DNA from: Flavisolibacter ginsengisoli DSM 18119
Lineage (GTDB): Bacteria; Bacteroidota; Bacteroidia; Chitinophagales; Chitinophagaceae
Assembly (NCBI RefSeq): GCF_900129295.1
Contig: NZ_FQUU01000014.1
Location: 1 to 64,000 of the forward strand
DNA: 64,000 nt
Reading direction: 5' to 3'
The translations under genes were made by a program, and so were the position numbers. The notes under the pieces were generated by a model that was not told the DNA's origin, searched no databases, and saw only the letters and a program-made list of their open reading frames with translations. The stretch's first letter is position 1; every line of letters begins with the position of its first letter. This document shows, piece after piece, positions 19,242 to 30,600 of the stretch.

Positions 19242-20123
19242 ATGAAAAACTTCTTTACTTTAATTATGGCGGGGTTGATGAGTGTTTCGGCCTTTGCCAG
19301 CGACATTACCGTGACATTTACAGGTAATAAAACTTACCAGGTTTTAATTGATGGTCGCTCTATAAATGACAATGGTTATGACAACAGCACTATTTATTTG
19401 AATAACCTTCGTTCGGGCCAGCACTACATACAGGTGTACAAGGCAAATGGTAACCGGCAACGAGAAAATAAGGTAGTTTATGCGAGTGATTTTACAGTGC
19501 GCCCTCAATACGACCTTTTTATTACCATAGATAAAAAGGGCAGGGTTAGTATGGATGAAAGGGCTGGTGCTTATAATTCAGGAAATGGTTATGACCGGTG
19601 GAATAATGGTAACACCCAGGGTAGACGGAATAACAGGGACCATGCTGATAATCGTTATGACAATAACAGGAATAACCGCTATGGTAGGCATGGCGATGAT
19701 GATGATGACAGGGATGACCGTAATGGTAATTACAACAAGGGCGGTTATGGTAATGACAGAAACAATAATGGCGGTTATAGCCAGGATAATGGAGGGTATG
19801 GTAAAGGAGGATATGGCAATGGTTACAACCAGGCTGTGAGCACAGGTGAATTTCAGCAATTGGTTGCCAGTGTCAAGTCTGAATGGTTTACCAGTGGAAA
19901 ATTGAATACTGCAAAACAGGGCATCAGCAATTACTACTTTAGTACTTCTCAGGTAGGTCAGCTCATGCAATTGTTTAGCTCAGATAATGATAAACTGGAA
20001 TTAGCTAAACTGGCTTACAGTAAAACTGTTGATCCAGCTAATTATACCAGCCTATACAACCTCTTCTCCTATCAAAGCAGCAGGGATGATTTGAATGCTT
20101 TTATTCGGGGACAACGTTACTAA
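19242..20123 (+). CDS. Secreted DUF4476 protein with Asn/Gly-rich linker
   Basis: A 293-residue exported protein. A signal peptide (MKNFFTLIMAGLMSVSAFA) is followed by a strand-rich N-terminal domain to about residue 105, then a low-complexity stretch (about 110-195) rich in Asn, Gly, Asp, Arg and Tyr with repeated GGYG and NNR units, and a C-terminal DUF4476 domain (about 198-293; FQQLVASVKSEWF, LAKLAYSKTVDPANY). DUF4476 proteins are common in Bacteroidota and have no assigned activity that I know. The gene stands alone, divergent from the A2M gene and convergent with the next, with a terminator between. Confidence 0.85.
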   Translation: MKNFFTLIMAGLMSVSAFASDITVTFTGNKTYQVLIDGRSINDNGYDNSTIYLNNLRSGQHYIQVYKANGNRQRENKVVYASDFTVRPQYDLFITIDKKGRVSMDERAGAYNSGNGYDRWNNGNTQGRRNNRDHADNRYDNNRNNRYGRHGDDDDDRDDRNGNYNKGGYGNDRNNNGGYSQDNGGYGKGGYGNGYNQAVSTGEFQQLVASVKSEWFTSGKLNTAKQGISNYYFSTSQVGQLMQLFSSDNDKLELAKLAYSKTVDPANYTSLYNLFSYQSSRDDLNAFIRGQRY

Positions 20124-20142
20124 ACGAAACATGCACCATAAT

Positions 20143-20173
20143 AAAAAGGGCCTGCGTTCAATGCAGGCCTTTT
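20143..20173. terminator. Bidirectional terminator between convergent genes
   Basis: AAAAGGGCCTGC pairs with GCAGGCCTTTT (one bulged G) over a short loop, with A-run on the left and T-run on the right. It serves the plus-strand DUF4476 gene ending at 20123 and could also end the minus-strand gene that stops at 20189. Confidence 0.8.
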
Positions 20174-20188
20174 CTTGTCAATATTGGT

Positions 20189-21580
20189 CTATAAGATAGA
20201 ATGTGTTAGTCCGAATGAGATACCCGTATTAAATTCATTACTTTTTAAGGACTCATTGGCAAAGGAAACGGCGCGGATTGATTTATAATTCAAATTCCAG
20301 TGCGCAGTGAATCTTGTCCTGTAGCTCAGAAAATAATCAGCACTGAAATCAATTTCCGGGCTGATAATTCGCATTTCCTTGTATACCACCTCCCTTGAAG
20401 ATTTGCCAAAGGAAGCATCCATTTGTATATAAGCATTGATGGCAGTCCTGTTATTAGGGAAGTATCCCCAGCTATACCGGCTATATAGCCTGGTAAGCCA
20501 TTTCCATGTATCAATTTTTGATACTGATTCAGAGCCCGAATACATATTCCTGGTCTCATCGCTGTTCCATTTTTTCTGGAAGCTTAGTATGGTGGAAAAA
20601 TTACGTTGCCACTTCAGGTTCAATGGTTTGTAATTTTCATAACCTAATAATGGCATCAGACTAGTATAGGTTGATGTCTGCTTATCTGAATTATTCACGC
20701 GATCAGCCTTAAAATAACGGCTGTTTTTTTGAATGCCACCTCCAGGTACCAGTTGTATATACCAATTGGACCCTGATGAACGGTAAGGATTATAAGCCAT
20801 TACCCAATTGTCATTGATAGTAGTAAAATACCTGATATCGTTTACACTGATCAACCCTGATGCTTTCAAAAAGGAATCGATCTGGGTGAATTCATAGATC
20901 CTTCTTCTCCGGTTGTCAAATACTCTTTTGTTGTTAACAGTTGTGATGAGCTGGGCGAATTGCCTGGTGTTTTCGGAAGTTGGGCTGCTGTTCAACAGGC
21001 CTTGCTGTTCCAGGTCATTCAATATATACAGCGCAGTTTGCGCATCAGTAACATTTTCTATTCTTCCCTTACCAAAACCCAGCATGAACATATTTTCAGC
21101 AAGCAGGTTGGTATTCGTAGTATTCCAGACTGTGTATTTCGATTTATTTGTGGCCAGTGTATGATTCAGAATGTTGCCCCATTCCCAGAACCAGTTATTT
21201 TTTCTATAATAACGGTCCGTGTAACTCCAGTACACATTGTACTGGAGTGAGTGTGATTTAGTGCTGGTATCATTTTGGCCATATGTATTGTAATACCCTG
21301 CAGGAGAAAATCTGATCACGCTAGTATGCATTCTTTTATCAGTGCTCAGAGTATGATAGTAATCCAGGTTGGAGGGATACAGGTTCCAAGTGGAATATTT
21401 TCTGCTATAAGGCTCCGGGGCATTAACATCACTCACCGCCCCTGAAAAACCCAGGTTAAACTCCAGTACAGTAATACCTGGAGTACGGTATTTATAATCT
21501 TTTAATTGAAAGCTGCTGTCCTGTGCATAAGTACTGTGGATAATAATCAGAAGGAAAAAGGGTAGAAGTCTTTTTTTCAT
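20189..21580 (-). CDS. Predicted outer-membrane beta-barrel protein, unknown function
   Basis: A 463-residue exported protein I cannot name. The signal peptide MKKRLLPFFLLIIIHSTYAQ is clear. The rest alternates aromatic and polar residues in strand-like segments with many Tyr, Trp and Asn, and it ends in a short strand (SFGLTHSIL), as barrel proteins of the outer membrane often do. A helical stretch near 165-235 (DAQTALYILNDLEQQGLLN...FTQIDSFLKASGLI) breaks the barrel pattern and may form a plug or periplasmic segment. No porin or TonB signature is seen. The gene is flanked by terminators on both sides, so it is probably monocistronic. Confidence 0.68.
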   Translation of the reverse strand: MKKRLLPFFLLIIIHSTYAQDSSFQLKDYKYRTPGITVLEFNLGFSGAVSDVNAPEPYSRKYSTWNLYPSNLDYYHTLSTDKRMHTSVIRFSPAGYYNTYGQNDTSTKSHSLQYNVYWSYTDRYYRKNNWFWEWGNILNHTLATNKSKYTVWNTTNTNLLAENMFMLGFGKGRIENVTDAQTALYILNDLEQQGLLNSSPTSENTRQFAQLITTVNNKRVFDNRRRRIYEFTQIDSFLKASGLISVNDIRYFTTINDNWVMAYNPYRSSGSNWYIQLVPGGGIQKNSRYFKADRVNNSDKQTSTYTSLMPLLGYENYKPLNLKWQRNFSTILSFQKKWNSDETRNMYSGSESVSKIDTWKWLTRLYSRYSWGYFPNNRTAINAYIQMDASFGKSSREVVYKEMRIISPEIDFSADYFLSYRTRFTAHWNLNYKSIRAVSFANESLKSNEFNTGISFGLTHSIL

Positions 21581-21882
21581 ATGCAGGCATTTGATTATGG
21601 TTGATTAAAGTGTAAGTATAATCTATCCTTTCTGCAGCATGTTTAAATGTGGTATTAAAAAAAAGCTAAAGCTGTAACTGGAAAATATTGTTTTTCGACT
21701 ATGAATTAACGGTGTTAAATAACCGTAGCTATAATCCATATTACATGTTCCCTGTTCCTTTTCCGGCCTATGTATCTGTTTTTATCAGAATTTTACCTGA
21801 GGGTATGGTCCGCAGCATGCATAAAAAAAGACTGTCCTTATAGGAGCAGTCTCTTTTATAAAACAAAGTAAATTCTACAATA
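21581..21882. other. 302-bp intergenic region, leader of the barrel gene and sucD terminator
   Basis: The left part is the upstream region of the minus-strand barrel gene; no perfect TAnnTTTG box was found. The middle holds only a weak dyad, ACGGT at 21709-21713 with ACCGT at 21722-21726. The right end contains the sucD terminator (separate entry). I see no gene or small RNA here. Confidence 0.5.
21823..21855 (-). terminator. Intrinsic terminator after sucD
   Basis: On the minus strand AGACTGCTCCT and AGGACAGTCT form a stem with one bulged base around a TATA loop, followed by a run of seven T. It starts about 28 bp beyond the sucD stop. Confidence 0.8.
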
Positions 21883-22758
21883 TTATTTTTTCAATAGCTG
21901 CGCCATGGTAATGCCAATATCAGCAGGGCTTTGAACCACATGTATACCACATTCTTCCATGATCTTCATTTTGGCAGCAGCCGTATCTTCTGCACCACCT
22001 ACAATGGCACCTGCATGACCCATACGGCGTCCGGGAGGAGCTGTCTGGCCCGCAATGAATCCTACCACAGGTTTTTGATTTCCGTTGTCCCTGATCCAAT
22101 GGGCAGCTTCTGCTTCCATGCCACCACCTATTTCACCGATCATAACAATGGCATCTGTTTCCAGATCATTCATAAATAGTTCTACTGCTTCTTTTGTTGG
22201 CGTGCCAATGATAGGGTCGCCACCTATGCCCACAGCAGTTGAAATACCTAAGCCTGCTTTTGCTACCTGGTCCGCTGCTTCGTAAGTAAGCGTACCTGAT
22301 TTTGAAACAATACCTATTCTTCCTTTTTTGAATACAAAGCCTGGCATGATACCAACCTTGCATTCGTCGGCTGTAATAACGCCGGGACAGTTAGGCCCTA
22401 TCAGTCTTGTATTTTTTCCTTCTATAAAGTTTTTCACTTTCACCATATCCTGCACAGGAATTCCTTCCGTGATACAAACGATCAATCCAACGCCTGCATC
22501 AGCTGCTTCCATGATGGCGTCAGCTGCAAATGCCGGTGGTACGAAAATGATAGATACATCGGCACCTGTTTCTTTAACACAATCGGCAACTGTATTGAAT
22601 ACTCTTCTATCAAGGTGACTGGTGCCACCTTTACCGGGTGTAACACCACCAACCAACTGTGTTCCGTATTCGATCATCTGTGAAGCATGGAAAGTGCCTT
22701 CAGTACCGGTAAAGCCCTGTACCAGCACTTTTGAATTCTTATTGACAAGGATACTCAT
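21883..22758 (-). CDS. sucD: Succinyl-CoA synthetase (succinate-CoA ligase) alpha subunit
   Basis: A 291-residue subunit of the TCA-cycle enzyme that interconverts succinyl-CoA and succinate with substrate-level phosphorylation. The CoA-binding Rossmann part is seen in [14 protein letters not shown] and GGVTPGKGG; the phosphorylated histidine is His248 in [12 protein letters not shown], and [10 protein letters not shown] and [12 protein letters not shown] are further family signatures. Length is typical. The beta subunit gene sucC is not in this window, so the two subunits are encoded apart. A perfect -7 box lies 22 nt upstream and a terminator follows, so sucD is transcribed alone. Confidence 0.97.
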   Translation of the reverse strand: MSILVNKNSKVLVQGFTGTEGTFHASQMIEYGTQLVGGVTPGKGGTSHLDRRVFNTVADCVKETGADVSIIFVPPAFAADAIMEAADAGVGLIVCITEGIPVQDMVKVKNFIEGKNTRLIGPNCPGVITADECKVGIMPGFVFKKGRIGIVSKSGTLTYEAADQVAKAGLGISTAVGIGGDPIIGTPTKEAVELFMNDLETDAIVMIGEIGGGMEAEAAHWIRDNGNQKPVVGFIAGQTAPPGRRMGHAGAIVGGAEDTAAAKMKIMEECGIHVVQSPADIGITMAQLLKK

Positions 22759-22780
22759 ATTCTATTTTGTAAGTTGGGGG

Positions 22781-22788
22781 CAAAAGTA
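22781..22788 (-). promoter_or_regulatory. Probable sucD promoter -7 box
   Basis: On the minus strand TACTTTTG fits TAnnTTTG exactly and lies 22 nt before the sucD ATG. No convincing -33 TTTG was found at the expected distance. Confidence 0.45.
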
Positions 22789-22887
22789 AGGAAATACCAT
22801 GTCCCTGTTTATTGAATCTATTTTAAAGTATGCTAATGAATAGTTGTTGGTAATTGCTTTCCGGGCACAACTACTCCGGTAGTTTCA

Positions 22888-23880
22888 TTAGTATTCCCAT
22901 TTTACCAGTGTCGCGCCCCAGGTGAAGCCACCTCCAAATGCTGCCAGGACAATATTATCGCCCTTATTTAATTCATGACGCCACTCCCAAAGGCATAGGG
23001 GGATGGTGGCTGCCGTTGTGTTGCCATACTTTTGAATATTCAGCATCACCTTCTTATGATCGATTCCTATCCTGTCTGCTGTGGCATCTATAATGCGCTT
23101 ATTGGCCTGGTGGGGTACCAGCCATGCAATATCATCTCCTGTAAGATTATTTCTTTCAAGCAATTCAGCACTCACATCGGCCATGCCTTTTACCGCAAAT
23201 TTGAAAACCGACTGTCCTTCCTGGTAAACGAAATGTTCTTTATTGGCAACCGTTTCTGCAGTGGCTGGCTTTAAAGATCCGCCGGCTTTCATGTGCAGGA
23301 ACTGGCGTCCGCTACCATCACTTTTCAGGATGCTGTCCAATACACCATAACCCTGGTGATTAGGTTCCAGCAAAACAGCACCGGCACCGTCGCCAAAAAT
23401 GATACAGGTCTGGCGGTCGCTATAATCAATAATGGAGCTCATTTTATCTACACCCACCACTACCACTTTCTTATAACGGCGGCATTCGATAAGTGCTGCC
23501 CCCGTGGTCAATGCATATAAAAATCCTGAACAAGCAGCTCCCAGGTCAAATCCCCAGGCATTTTTTGCCCCTACTTTATCGCTGATGATATTGGCTGTTG
23601 CCGGGAAAACCATATCAGGGGTAACAGTAGCACAAATAATACAATCAATTTCTTCAGGGCTGATTCCACGCTTTTCGCAGATCTGTAAAACGGCGGGGAC
23701 TGCCAGGTCGGAAGAGGCCTTACCCGGTTCTTTTAAAATGCGTCTTTCTTCCACGCCTGTTCTTGTCCTGATCCATTCATCATTGGTATCTACCATCTTT
23801 TCAAGGTCAAAATTGGTGAGTTTGGTTTCAGGAACATATCCTCCAACGGCCGTAATTGCTGCAGTGATCTTTTGAACCAT
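22888..23880 (-). CDS. fabH: Beta-ketoacyl-ACP synthase III
   Basis: A 330-residue thiolase-fold enzyme that condenses acetyl-CoA (or another acyl-CoA) with malonyl-ACP to begin fatty-acid synthesis. The catalytic triad is visible: Cys117 in [10 protein letters not shown], His257 in VPHQANKRI and Asn287 in [25 protein letters not shown] near the N-terminus and FGGGFTWGA at the end are family signatures. Length is normal. It is separate from other fab genes in this window. Bacteroidota often have several FabH copies with different chain preference; that cannot be read here. A TATCTTCG box, five of six consensus positions, lies at 23902-23909, 21 nt before the start. Confidence 0.95.
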   Translation of the reverse strand: MVQKITAAITAVGGYVPETKLTNFDLEKMVDTNDEWIRTRTGVEERRILKEPGKASSDLAVPAVLQICEKRGISPEEIDCIICATVTPDMVFPATANIISDKVGAKNAWGFDLGAACSGFLYALTTGAALIECRRYKKVVVVGVDKMSSIIDYSDRQTCIIFGDGAGAVLLEPNHQGYGVLDSILKSDGSGRQFLHMKAGGSLKPATAETVANKEHFVYQEGQSVFKFAVKGMADVSAELLERNNLTGDDIAWLVPHQANKRIIDATADRIGIDHKKVMLNIQKYGNTTAATIPLCLWEWRHELNKGDNIVLAAFGGGFTWGATLVKWEY

Positions 23881-24022
23881 TATGTAAATTTTAAAAGGGA
23901 ACGAAGATACGGATGGTTTTAAAACTGCTTAAAGACCAAAGATCCTGCCATCTAAAAACACGTATTCATCCCGTACTAGTTACATATTCTTTACTGCGGG
24001 TTTTAAATTATCATCCCATTGC

Positions 24023-24030
24023 TTACTTTG
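24023..24030 (+). promoter_or_regulatory. Possible ruvA-sprA promoter -7 box
   Basis: TTACTTTG matches TAnnTTTG at five of six fixed positions and stands 7 nt before the ruvA ATG. This gap is divergent with fabH. A clear -33 TTTG is not seen. If real, the ruvA message would be nearly leaderless. Confidence 0.35.
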
Positions 24031-24037
24031 CAGCCCT

Positions 24038-24625
24038 ATGATTGCTTTTTTGACCGGAAATTTCGTAAAGAAGACGCCCTCTTATATTTTTATAGACGTC
24101 GGAGGAGTAGGCTATGAAGTGCAAATCAGCCTGAATACATACACCCATATCCAGGATATGGAAAAAGGCACGGTGCAAACGCATCTTATTGTGAGGGAAG
24201 ATGCACACATATTATTTGGCTTTTTCGACCTGGCAGAAAAAGAAATGTTCCTGCAACTGATAGCAATAAGCGGTATTGGTTCTAATACAGCACGGGTAAT
24301 GCTGTCATATATGAGACCTGATGAATTGAGCCGGGCCATTGTTCAGGGTAATGTAAAAGCACTGGAGTCTATCAAAGGAATCGGTAAGAAAACCGCTGAA
24401 AGAATTGTAGTAGAGCTGAGGGACAAATTGTCTAAACAACCCATTGATACTGATATAAATATTTCTACCTGGAAGGGCAATACTTTACAGGCAGATGCGT
24501 TAAATGCACTAATTGCTTTAGGCATCAATCGCCAGGCTGCTGACCAGGCCGTTCAAAAGGTGTTAGCGCAAGACCCCGGACTTGGGGTAGAGCTATTGAT
24601 TAAAAAAGCGTTACAAATCCTTTGA
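24038..24625 (+). CDS. ruvA: Holliday junction DNA helicase subunit RuvA
   Basis: A 195-residue protein that binds Holliday junctions and loads the RuvB motor during recombination. The N-terminal OB domain (MIAFLTGNFVKK, IDVGGVGYEVQIS) is followed by two helix-hairpin-helix motifs, ISGIGSNTARVML near 78 and IKGIGKKTAERIV near 113, and a C-terminal three-helix RuvB-contacting domain (ADALNALIALGINRQAAD). Length is normal. ruvB and ruvC are not in the window. sprA starts 37 bp downstream on the same strand, so the two are probably co-transcribed. Confidence 0.96.
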   Translation: MIAFLTGNFVKKTPSYIFIDVGGVGYEVQISLNTYTHIQDMEKGTVQTHLIVREDAHILFGFFDLAEKEMFLQLIAISGIGSNTARVMLSYMRPDELSRAIVQGNVKALESIKGIGKKTAERIVVELRDKLSKQPIDTDINISTWKGNTLQADALNALIALGINRQAADQAVQKVLAQDPGLGVELLIKKALQIL

Positions 24626-24662
24626 TATACCCTTATTGACTAACTAATTGTAGAGAAAAGAC

Positions 24663-27600
24663 TTGGCTTCCCATTCTACCTATAAGTTCCCTAAGATGGT
24701 GGTTACCCTCCTTATATCCACCTTTGCCTTTTTCCAGGCTCAAAATCTCTATTCGCAGCAAAGCCCGCAGGACACCTCCCGGTATCCTTTGCAGGATCGT
24801 AGGGGTGATCCATATAATTTCCCTAACCGTAATCCCTTTGATCTCAAGGATACAGGCTTTGTGAAGCGGACCATTGAATACGACCCAAAAACTAAACAGT
24901 ATTACATTGTAGAAAAGATTGGCAACCAATATTATCGAAGCCCGGCCACTTTCTCCATGGACGAGTTCCTGAAGTTGCAGGGGCAAAAGGATGAACAGGC
25001 CTATTTCAGGCAAAGGGCCAACCTGCTGTCCAATTTAAACAGGCGCAACTTTAAACCTAAGTTTGGGTTTTCCAAAGACTGGGTGAACAGGATCACCGGT
25101 AATGGTAAAGTAGAGATTCGTCCTTCAGGTTATGTGGATCTTTCAGCGGGGTACCAGGGACAGAACATTAAAAACCCTACTCTTCCTGAAAGAGCCAGGA
25201 AGACAGGTGGTTTTGATTTTAATGAGAATGCACAGTTGCAGGTAGATGCCAAGATAGGCGACAAGATCAACCTGCCTATTAACTATAATACCCTTGCAAA
25301 TTTTGATTTTGAGAACCAGCTCAAGCTGGATTACCAGGGAAAAGAAGATGAGATACTAAAACAGTTCCAGATGGGTAATGTGAGCTTTGCTTCCAAGGGT
25401 ACCCTGATCCCGGGTGCTCAATCATTGTTTGGTATAAAGACACAATTACAGTTTGGTAAATTATATCTTTCTACAGTCCTTGCTAACCAGCGTTCGCAAC
25501 GTCAATCCCTTGGCATGCAGGGTAGTTCGGCAACCCAATCTTTTAGTATAAGGGCAGATGAATATGAAGAGAACCGTCACTTCCTGATGGCCCAGTACTT
25601 CCGTAAGAATTACAATAAGGCCATGAGGGACCTCCCCATTGTACGGAGCCCGGTTCAAATATTACGTGTGGAGGTTTGGGTAACCAACCGCCTGGGTATT
25701 GTTCCGGATTTCCAAAACGCAACTGGTTACCGCGATGTGGTAGCCTTTATGGATATGGGAGAAAGGGATCCTTATAATAAGATCCTACTTACCGGTTCGG
25801 GAGATTCCATGCCAAGGAACAATGCCAATGATCTTTTTAATGTGCTTTCTACCAATCCTAATACACGCAACTCAAGCCTGGTGCAACAAACTTTGACAGG
25901 CCTGGGATTTCAGCCGGTACAGGATTTCGAAAAGACCTTTGCCAGGAAGCTGCAGCCCAGCGAATATTATTTTAATCCCCAGATAGGATTTATATCTCTG
26001 AATCAACCCTTACAGCCAGACGAAGTGGTGGGAGTTGCTTACCAGTATACTTCTAATGGACGGATCTACCAGGTGGGGGAGTTCTCGCAGGATATACCGC
26101 CTGATAGCAGTGGCAACACACAAAAAGTATTGTTTCTGAAATTACTTAAGGCCACTTCACAGCGTACCAATCTTCCCATCTGGGACCTCATGATGAAGAA
26201 TGTGTACAGTGTGGGATTTGGCCAGTTGGAACGAAATGACTTCAGGCTGGATGTTACCTATGAAGAGCCAAGTGCAGGGGATAAAAGATATTTGCCACCA
26301 ACGAATGTTTTGCCACAGTATAAAGGAATTCCTATTATTCAGCTGGATAACCTTGACCGGTTGAATAACCAGAATGATCCGCAGCCGGATGGGCTCTTTG
26401 ATTATATTGAAGGATTTACTGTGATTTCCTCTCAGAGCAGGATCATATTCCCTGTACTGGAACCTTTTGGGCATGATCTTGATTATGTTTATCCATCGCA
26501 GGCGGAGGCTGAGAAATATCTCTTCTATCCTCTATATGACACTATAAAAGCTATTGCGCAGAACTATACCAATCTTGACCGCTTTAAACTGGTAGGAAGG
26601 TCTAAGTCTGCAGTGAATTCAGAGTACCAGTTAGGGTTCAACATTCCCAGAGGGTCGGTGAGTGTTACAGCTGGCGGAAGGATATTGCAAGAGAATATTG
26701 ATTACGAGATCAACTATGACCTTGGAACACTTCGCATAACCAACCCCGCTATCATCCAATCTGGATTGCCGGTTCAGGTGCAGTTTGAGAACAACGCCAC
26801 CTTTGGTTTACAGCAAAGAAATTACCTGGGATTAAGACTTGATTACCTGGTCAACAGGCATTTGACCGTTGGTGGTACTATGGTCAGGTTAAGCGAACGA
26901 CCTTTCTTTACAAAGCAGGGTTATGGTGAAGATCCTATCCGTAATACCATGTATGGTACTGATTTCGATTACCGTAATGATTTCCCAAGGATGACTAAAT
27001 GGTTGAACAAGCTGCCATTTTATTCAACCAAGGCCATGTCAAGCATCACTGCCTATGGTGAGGCAGCCATGTTAAAGCCTGGACATGCGCCACAAATAGG
27101 ACAAGGTGGAGAAGGCGTTATATATATAGATGATTTTGAAGGAACCCGCAGTACGGTTGATTTAAGATTCCCTTTAATCAGCTGGACCCTGGCATCTACT
27201 CCGCAGAATTCACCTGACAAGGATAATAATATCCTGTTTCCGGAAGCAACCTTGAATAATAACCTTGCAAGTGGGTATAACAGGGCCAAGTTAGCCTGGT
27301 ACAATATCGAGCCTGTGCTGCAGGAAAGAAAGAATTCTAATAATCCTTTGCGCAATGATCCTGCAGAATTGTCCAAGCCGGAAACCAGGCAGGTATTATC
27401 TACCGAGATATTCCCCCAGCGCACCAATGACCTGGGACAAAACCTGTTGACCACCTTTGACCTTGCCTATTATCCTCAGGAAAGAGGACCATATAATTTT
27501 AGAACTTCTGACCTTAATCCTTCAAATGGTGCATTGATGACACCCAGGAAATCATGGGGTGGTATTATGCGAAGCATAGACCAGACAGATTTTGAAACCA

Positions 27601-30600
27601 GTAATATTGAATTTATTGAGTTTTGGGTGCAGGATCCTTTTATCAATAACCGGAACCCTCAAGGTGGGGAACTCTATTTTGATCTTGGAAATATTTCAGA
27701 AGATGTTTTACATGACGGACAGCGTTTGTACGAAAATGGTTTACCCACTCCCTCACAACCAAATCTTCCTGTAGATGAAACCGTTTGGGGTAAAGTGCCA
27801 AGAAATCCCATCCAGGTAACGAATGCCTTTAGCAACGATCCAAATGACAGGCCTTTCCAGGATGTAGGATTTGATGGATTAACAGATACGGCCGAGCAAC
27901 GTAAGTTTCAACCTTATTTACAGCAACTCGCCACTGTAGTGGGATCTAATTCTCCTGTTTATAAAAAAGCACAGGCCGATCCTTCAGCAGATAACTTTAA
28001 AGGTTACCGTGACCCGGCTTATGATGCACAACCAGTGGCGGGAATTTTACAACGGTATAAGGATATTAATAACCCACATGGTAATTCGCCGGTTGCCAGC
28101 AGCACCGATCAATTTACCAACGCATTTACACTGTACCCCGACCAGGAAGAACTGAACCGTGATAACACCCTGAACGAGGTAGAGGAATATTTTCAATACA
28201 GGGTAGAACTAAAGCCTGGTATGGACCAGCTGAATAATAAGTATATAACAGATATAAGAGAGGCTAATGTGCGGCTGGCTGATGGATCCTCTCGTACAGA
28301 AAAATGGTTCCTGTTCCGGATACCTGTAAAAGATGTCCAGGCTAAAGTGGGTAATATTCCTGACCTAAAATCCATTCGGTTCATGAGGATGTTCCTTACC
28401 GATTTTGAGGATACAACCGTATTGCGTTTTGCAAAACTGGAACTGGTAAGAAATCAATGGAGAAACTTCACCTATGAAGTAGATACCACGGGTAACTATG
28501 TTCCCTTGCCTGCCAATGATCCAACTAAAGTAAATGTGTTGGCAGTGAACCTCGAAGAAAATGACCAGAGAACACCAATCCCTTACCGTCAATCTCCTGG
28601 TATAGAACGCCAGCAGCAGATCAGCAATAATAATGTCCAGTTATTATTAAATGAGCAATCATTAAGCTTGCGGTTGAATAATCTTTTGCAGTCAAAGGCC
28701 CGTGGTGTTTTCAAAACCATGAGCCTGGACCTTCGCCAGTATGGTAGCCTGAAGATGTTTGTTCACGTCGAGGACATGCTGAATCCGGGAACCCATATTA
28801 ATAATGGTGACCTGAATGCAGTGGTGCGTTTAGGAAATGATTTTGTAAGCAATTATTACGAAGTGAAGATCCCGTTGCGGGTGACTCCATGGGGTACAAG
28901 AGATTCACTTGGCATCTGGCCGGCAGAAAATAATCTTGACTTTGACCTGAGCATTTTGACCCAGCTGAAAACCCGCAGGAATAGTTCAGGTGCATCCCCA
29001 TCTATATATTACCAGGAAAAAGGAGCAGGTGGGAAAACCTTTGCAGTAATGGGTAACCCCAACCTGGGTGAAGTGAGGGGCATGTTCCTGGGTATTGAGA
29101 ATGTTGGCCAGGAAACCGTCAATACGGAGGCCTGGTTCAATGAATTGCGCTTGTCTAAGCTGGACGAGAAAGGCGGGTATGCTGCATTGGGCCGTGTCGA
29201 TATCAGGTTGGCTGACCTGGGTAACCTTAATTTCAGCGGAAGCATGAGGAGCATTGGCTTTGGAACATTGGAGCAAAAAGTAAATGAAAGAAGCCGCGAG
29301 ACTTTCTCACAATACGATATCAGCACCAACCTTGACCTGGGAAGGTTATTGCCACGCACATCAGGTATACAAATACCAATGTATGCAGGGTATAGTAAAA
29401 CAACTACTACTCCAGAATACGATCCTTATGACCTGGATCTTAAGTTAAGCCAAAAGATAAACGCCGCTTCTTCCAAGACTGTAGCTGATTCTATCAGGAG
29501 AGATGCTATTGATGAAACCACTATCAAGACACTGAATTTTACAAGTGTTAAGAAGAACAAAACCAATGGCAAACCACCGCAGCCATGGGATATCTCTAAT
29601 ATAGATTTGAATTATTCTTTCATTCACCAGCAAAGAACCAATCCAATTATTGAGCTGGAGGATGTGAAAAGAACCAGGGCTGCCATTGGTTACAATTATG
29701 CACCGCAGCCTAAATTTATTGAGCCCTTGAAAAAAGTGTTCAAATCCAGCTCACCATGGCTGGCATTGATAAGGGATTTCAACTTCAATTATAAACCCTC
29801 GCTGATATCAATAAAGGCTGATGTGTTCAGGCAGTTTGGGGTATTACGTAACAGGAATGTCGGTACCTCATTTAAATTGCCTGAGACATTTAATAAATTC
29901 TTCTATTTCGATCGTTACTATTCCTTGCGTTGGGATCTAACCAGGTCGCTGACCCTTGATTTTAATGCCGTAAACAATGCACGCGTTGATGAGCCTTTCG
30001 GGCATATTGATACAAAGGATAAGAGGGATACTGTAAAACGTAATTTCTGGTCTGGTGGACGTAATACACATTATCACCAGGAAGCATCATTAACGTACAA
30101 CCTGCCTACTTCCAAACTGCCATTGCTGGACTGGACAACAGTAAGAGCTACTTATGCAGCGAAATATGATTGGGTGGCAGCTTCATTGCTGGCGAGGGAA
30201 TTAGGTAATACTTTGGTGAATGGGCAAACAAGAAACCTGACGGCTGATTTTGACTTCGACCGCCTGTACACTAAATGGAGATTTTTAAGGGCTGTCTATA
30301 GCGATGCTCCCGTAGCTCCAAAGCCAGCACCAACAGTGAAGGACACTTCTACAAAAAGGAAAGAAAAGGATCCTAACCAGATGCCTACAGTTTCAGGTGT
30401 GCCAAAATTCTTCGCCCGGCTGGTTACGTCTGTAAAAAGAATTGGTGTTCAATATACTGAAGACCTGGGAACGCTGTTGCCAGGCTACCTGGATAGTACA
30501 AAAGTGTTGGGAATGAATTTAGGCACAGGCAATCCAGGGTGGAAATATGTAATGGGCTACCAGCCAGACACTAGTGATATCAATGAATTTGGAAGAAAAG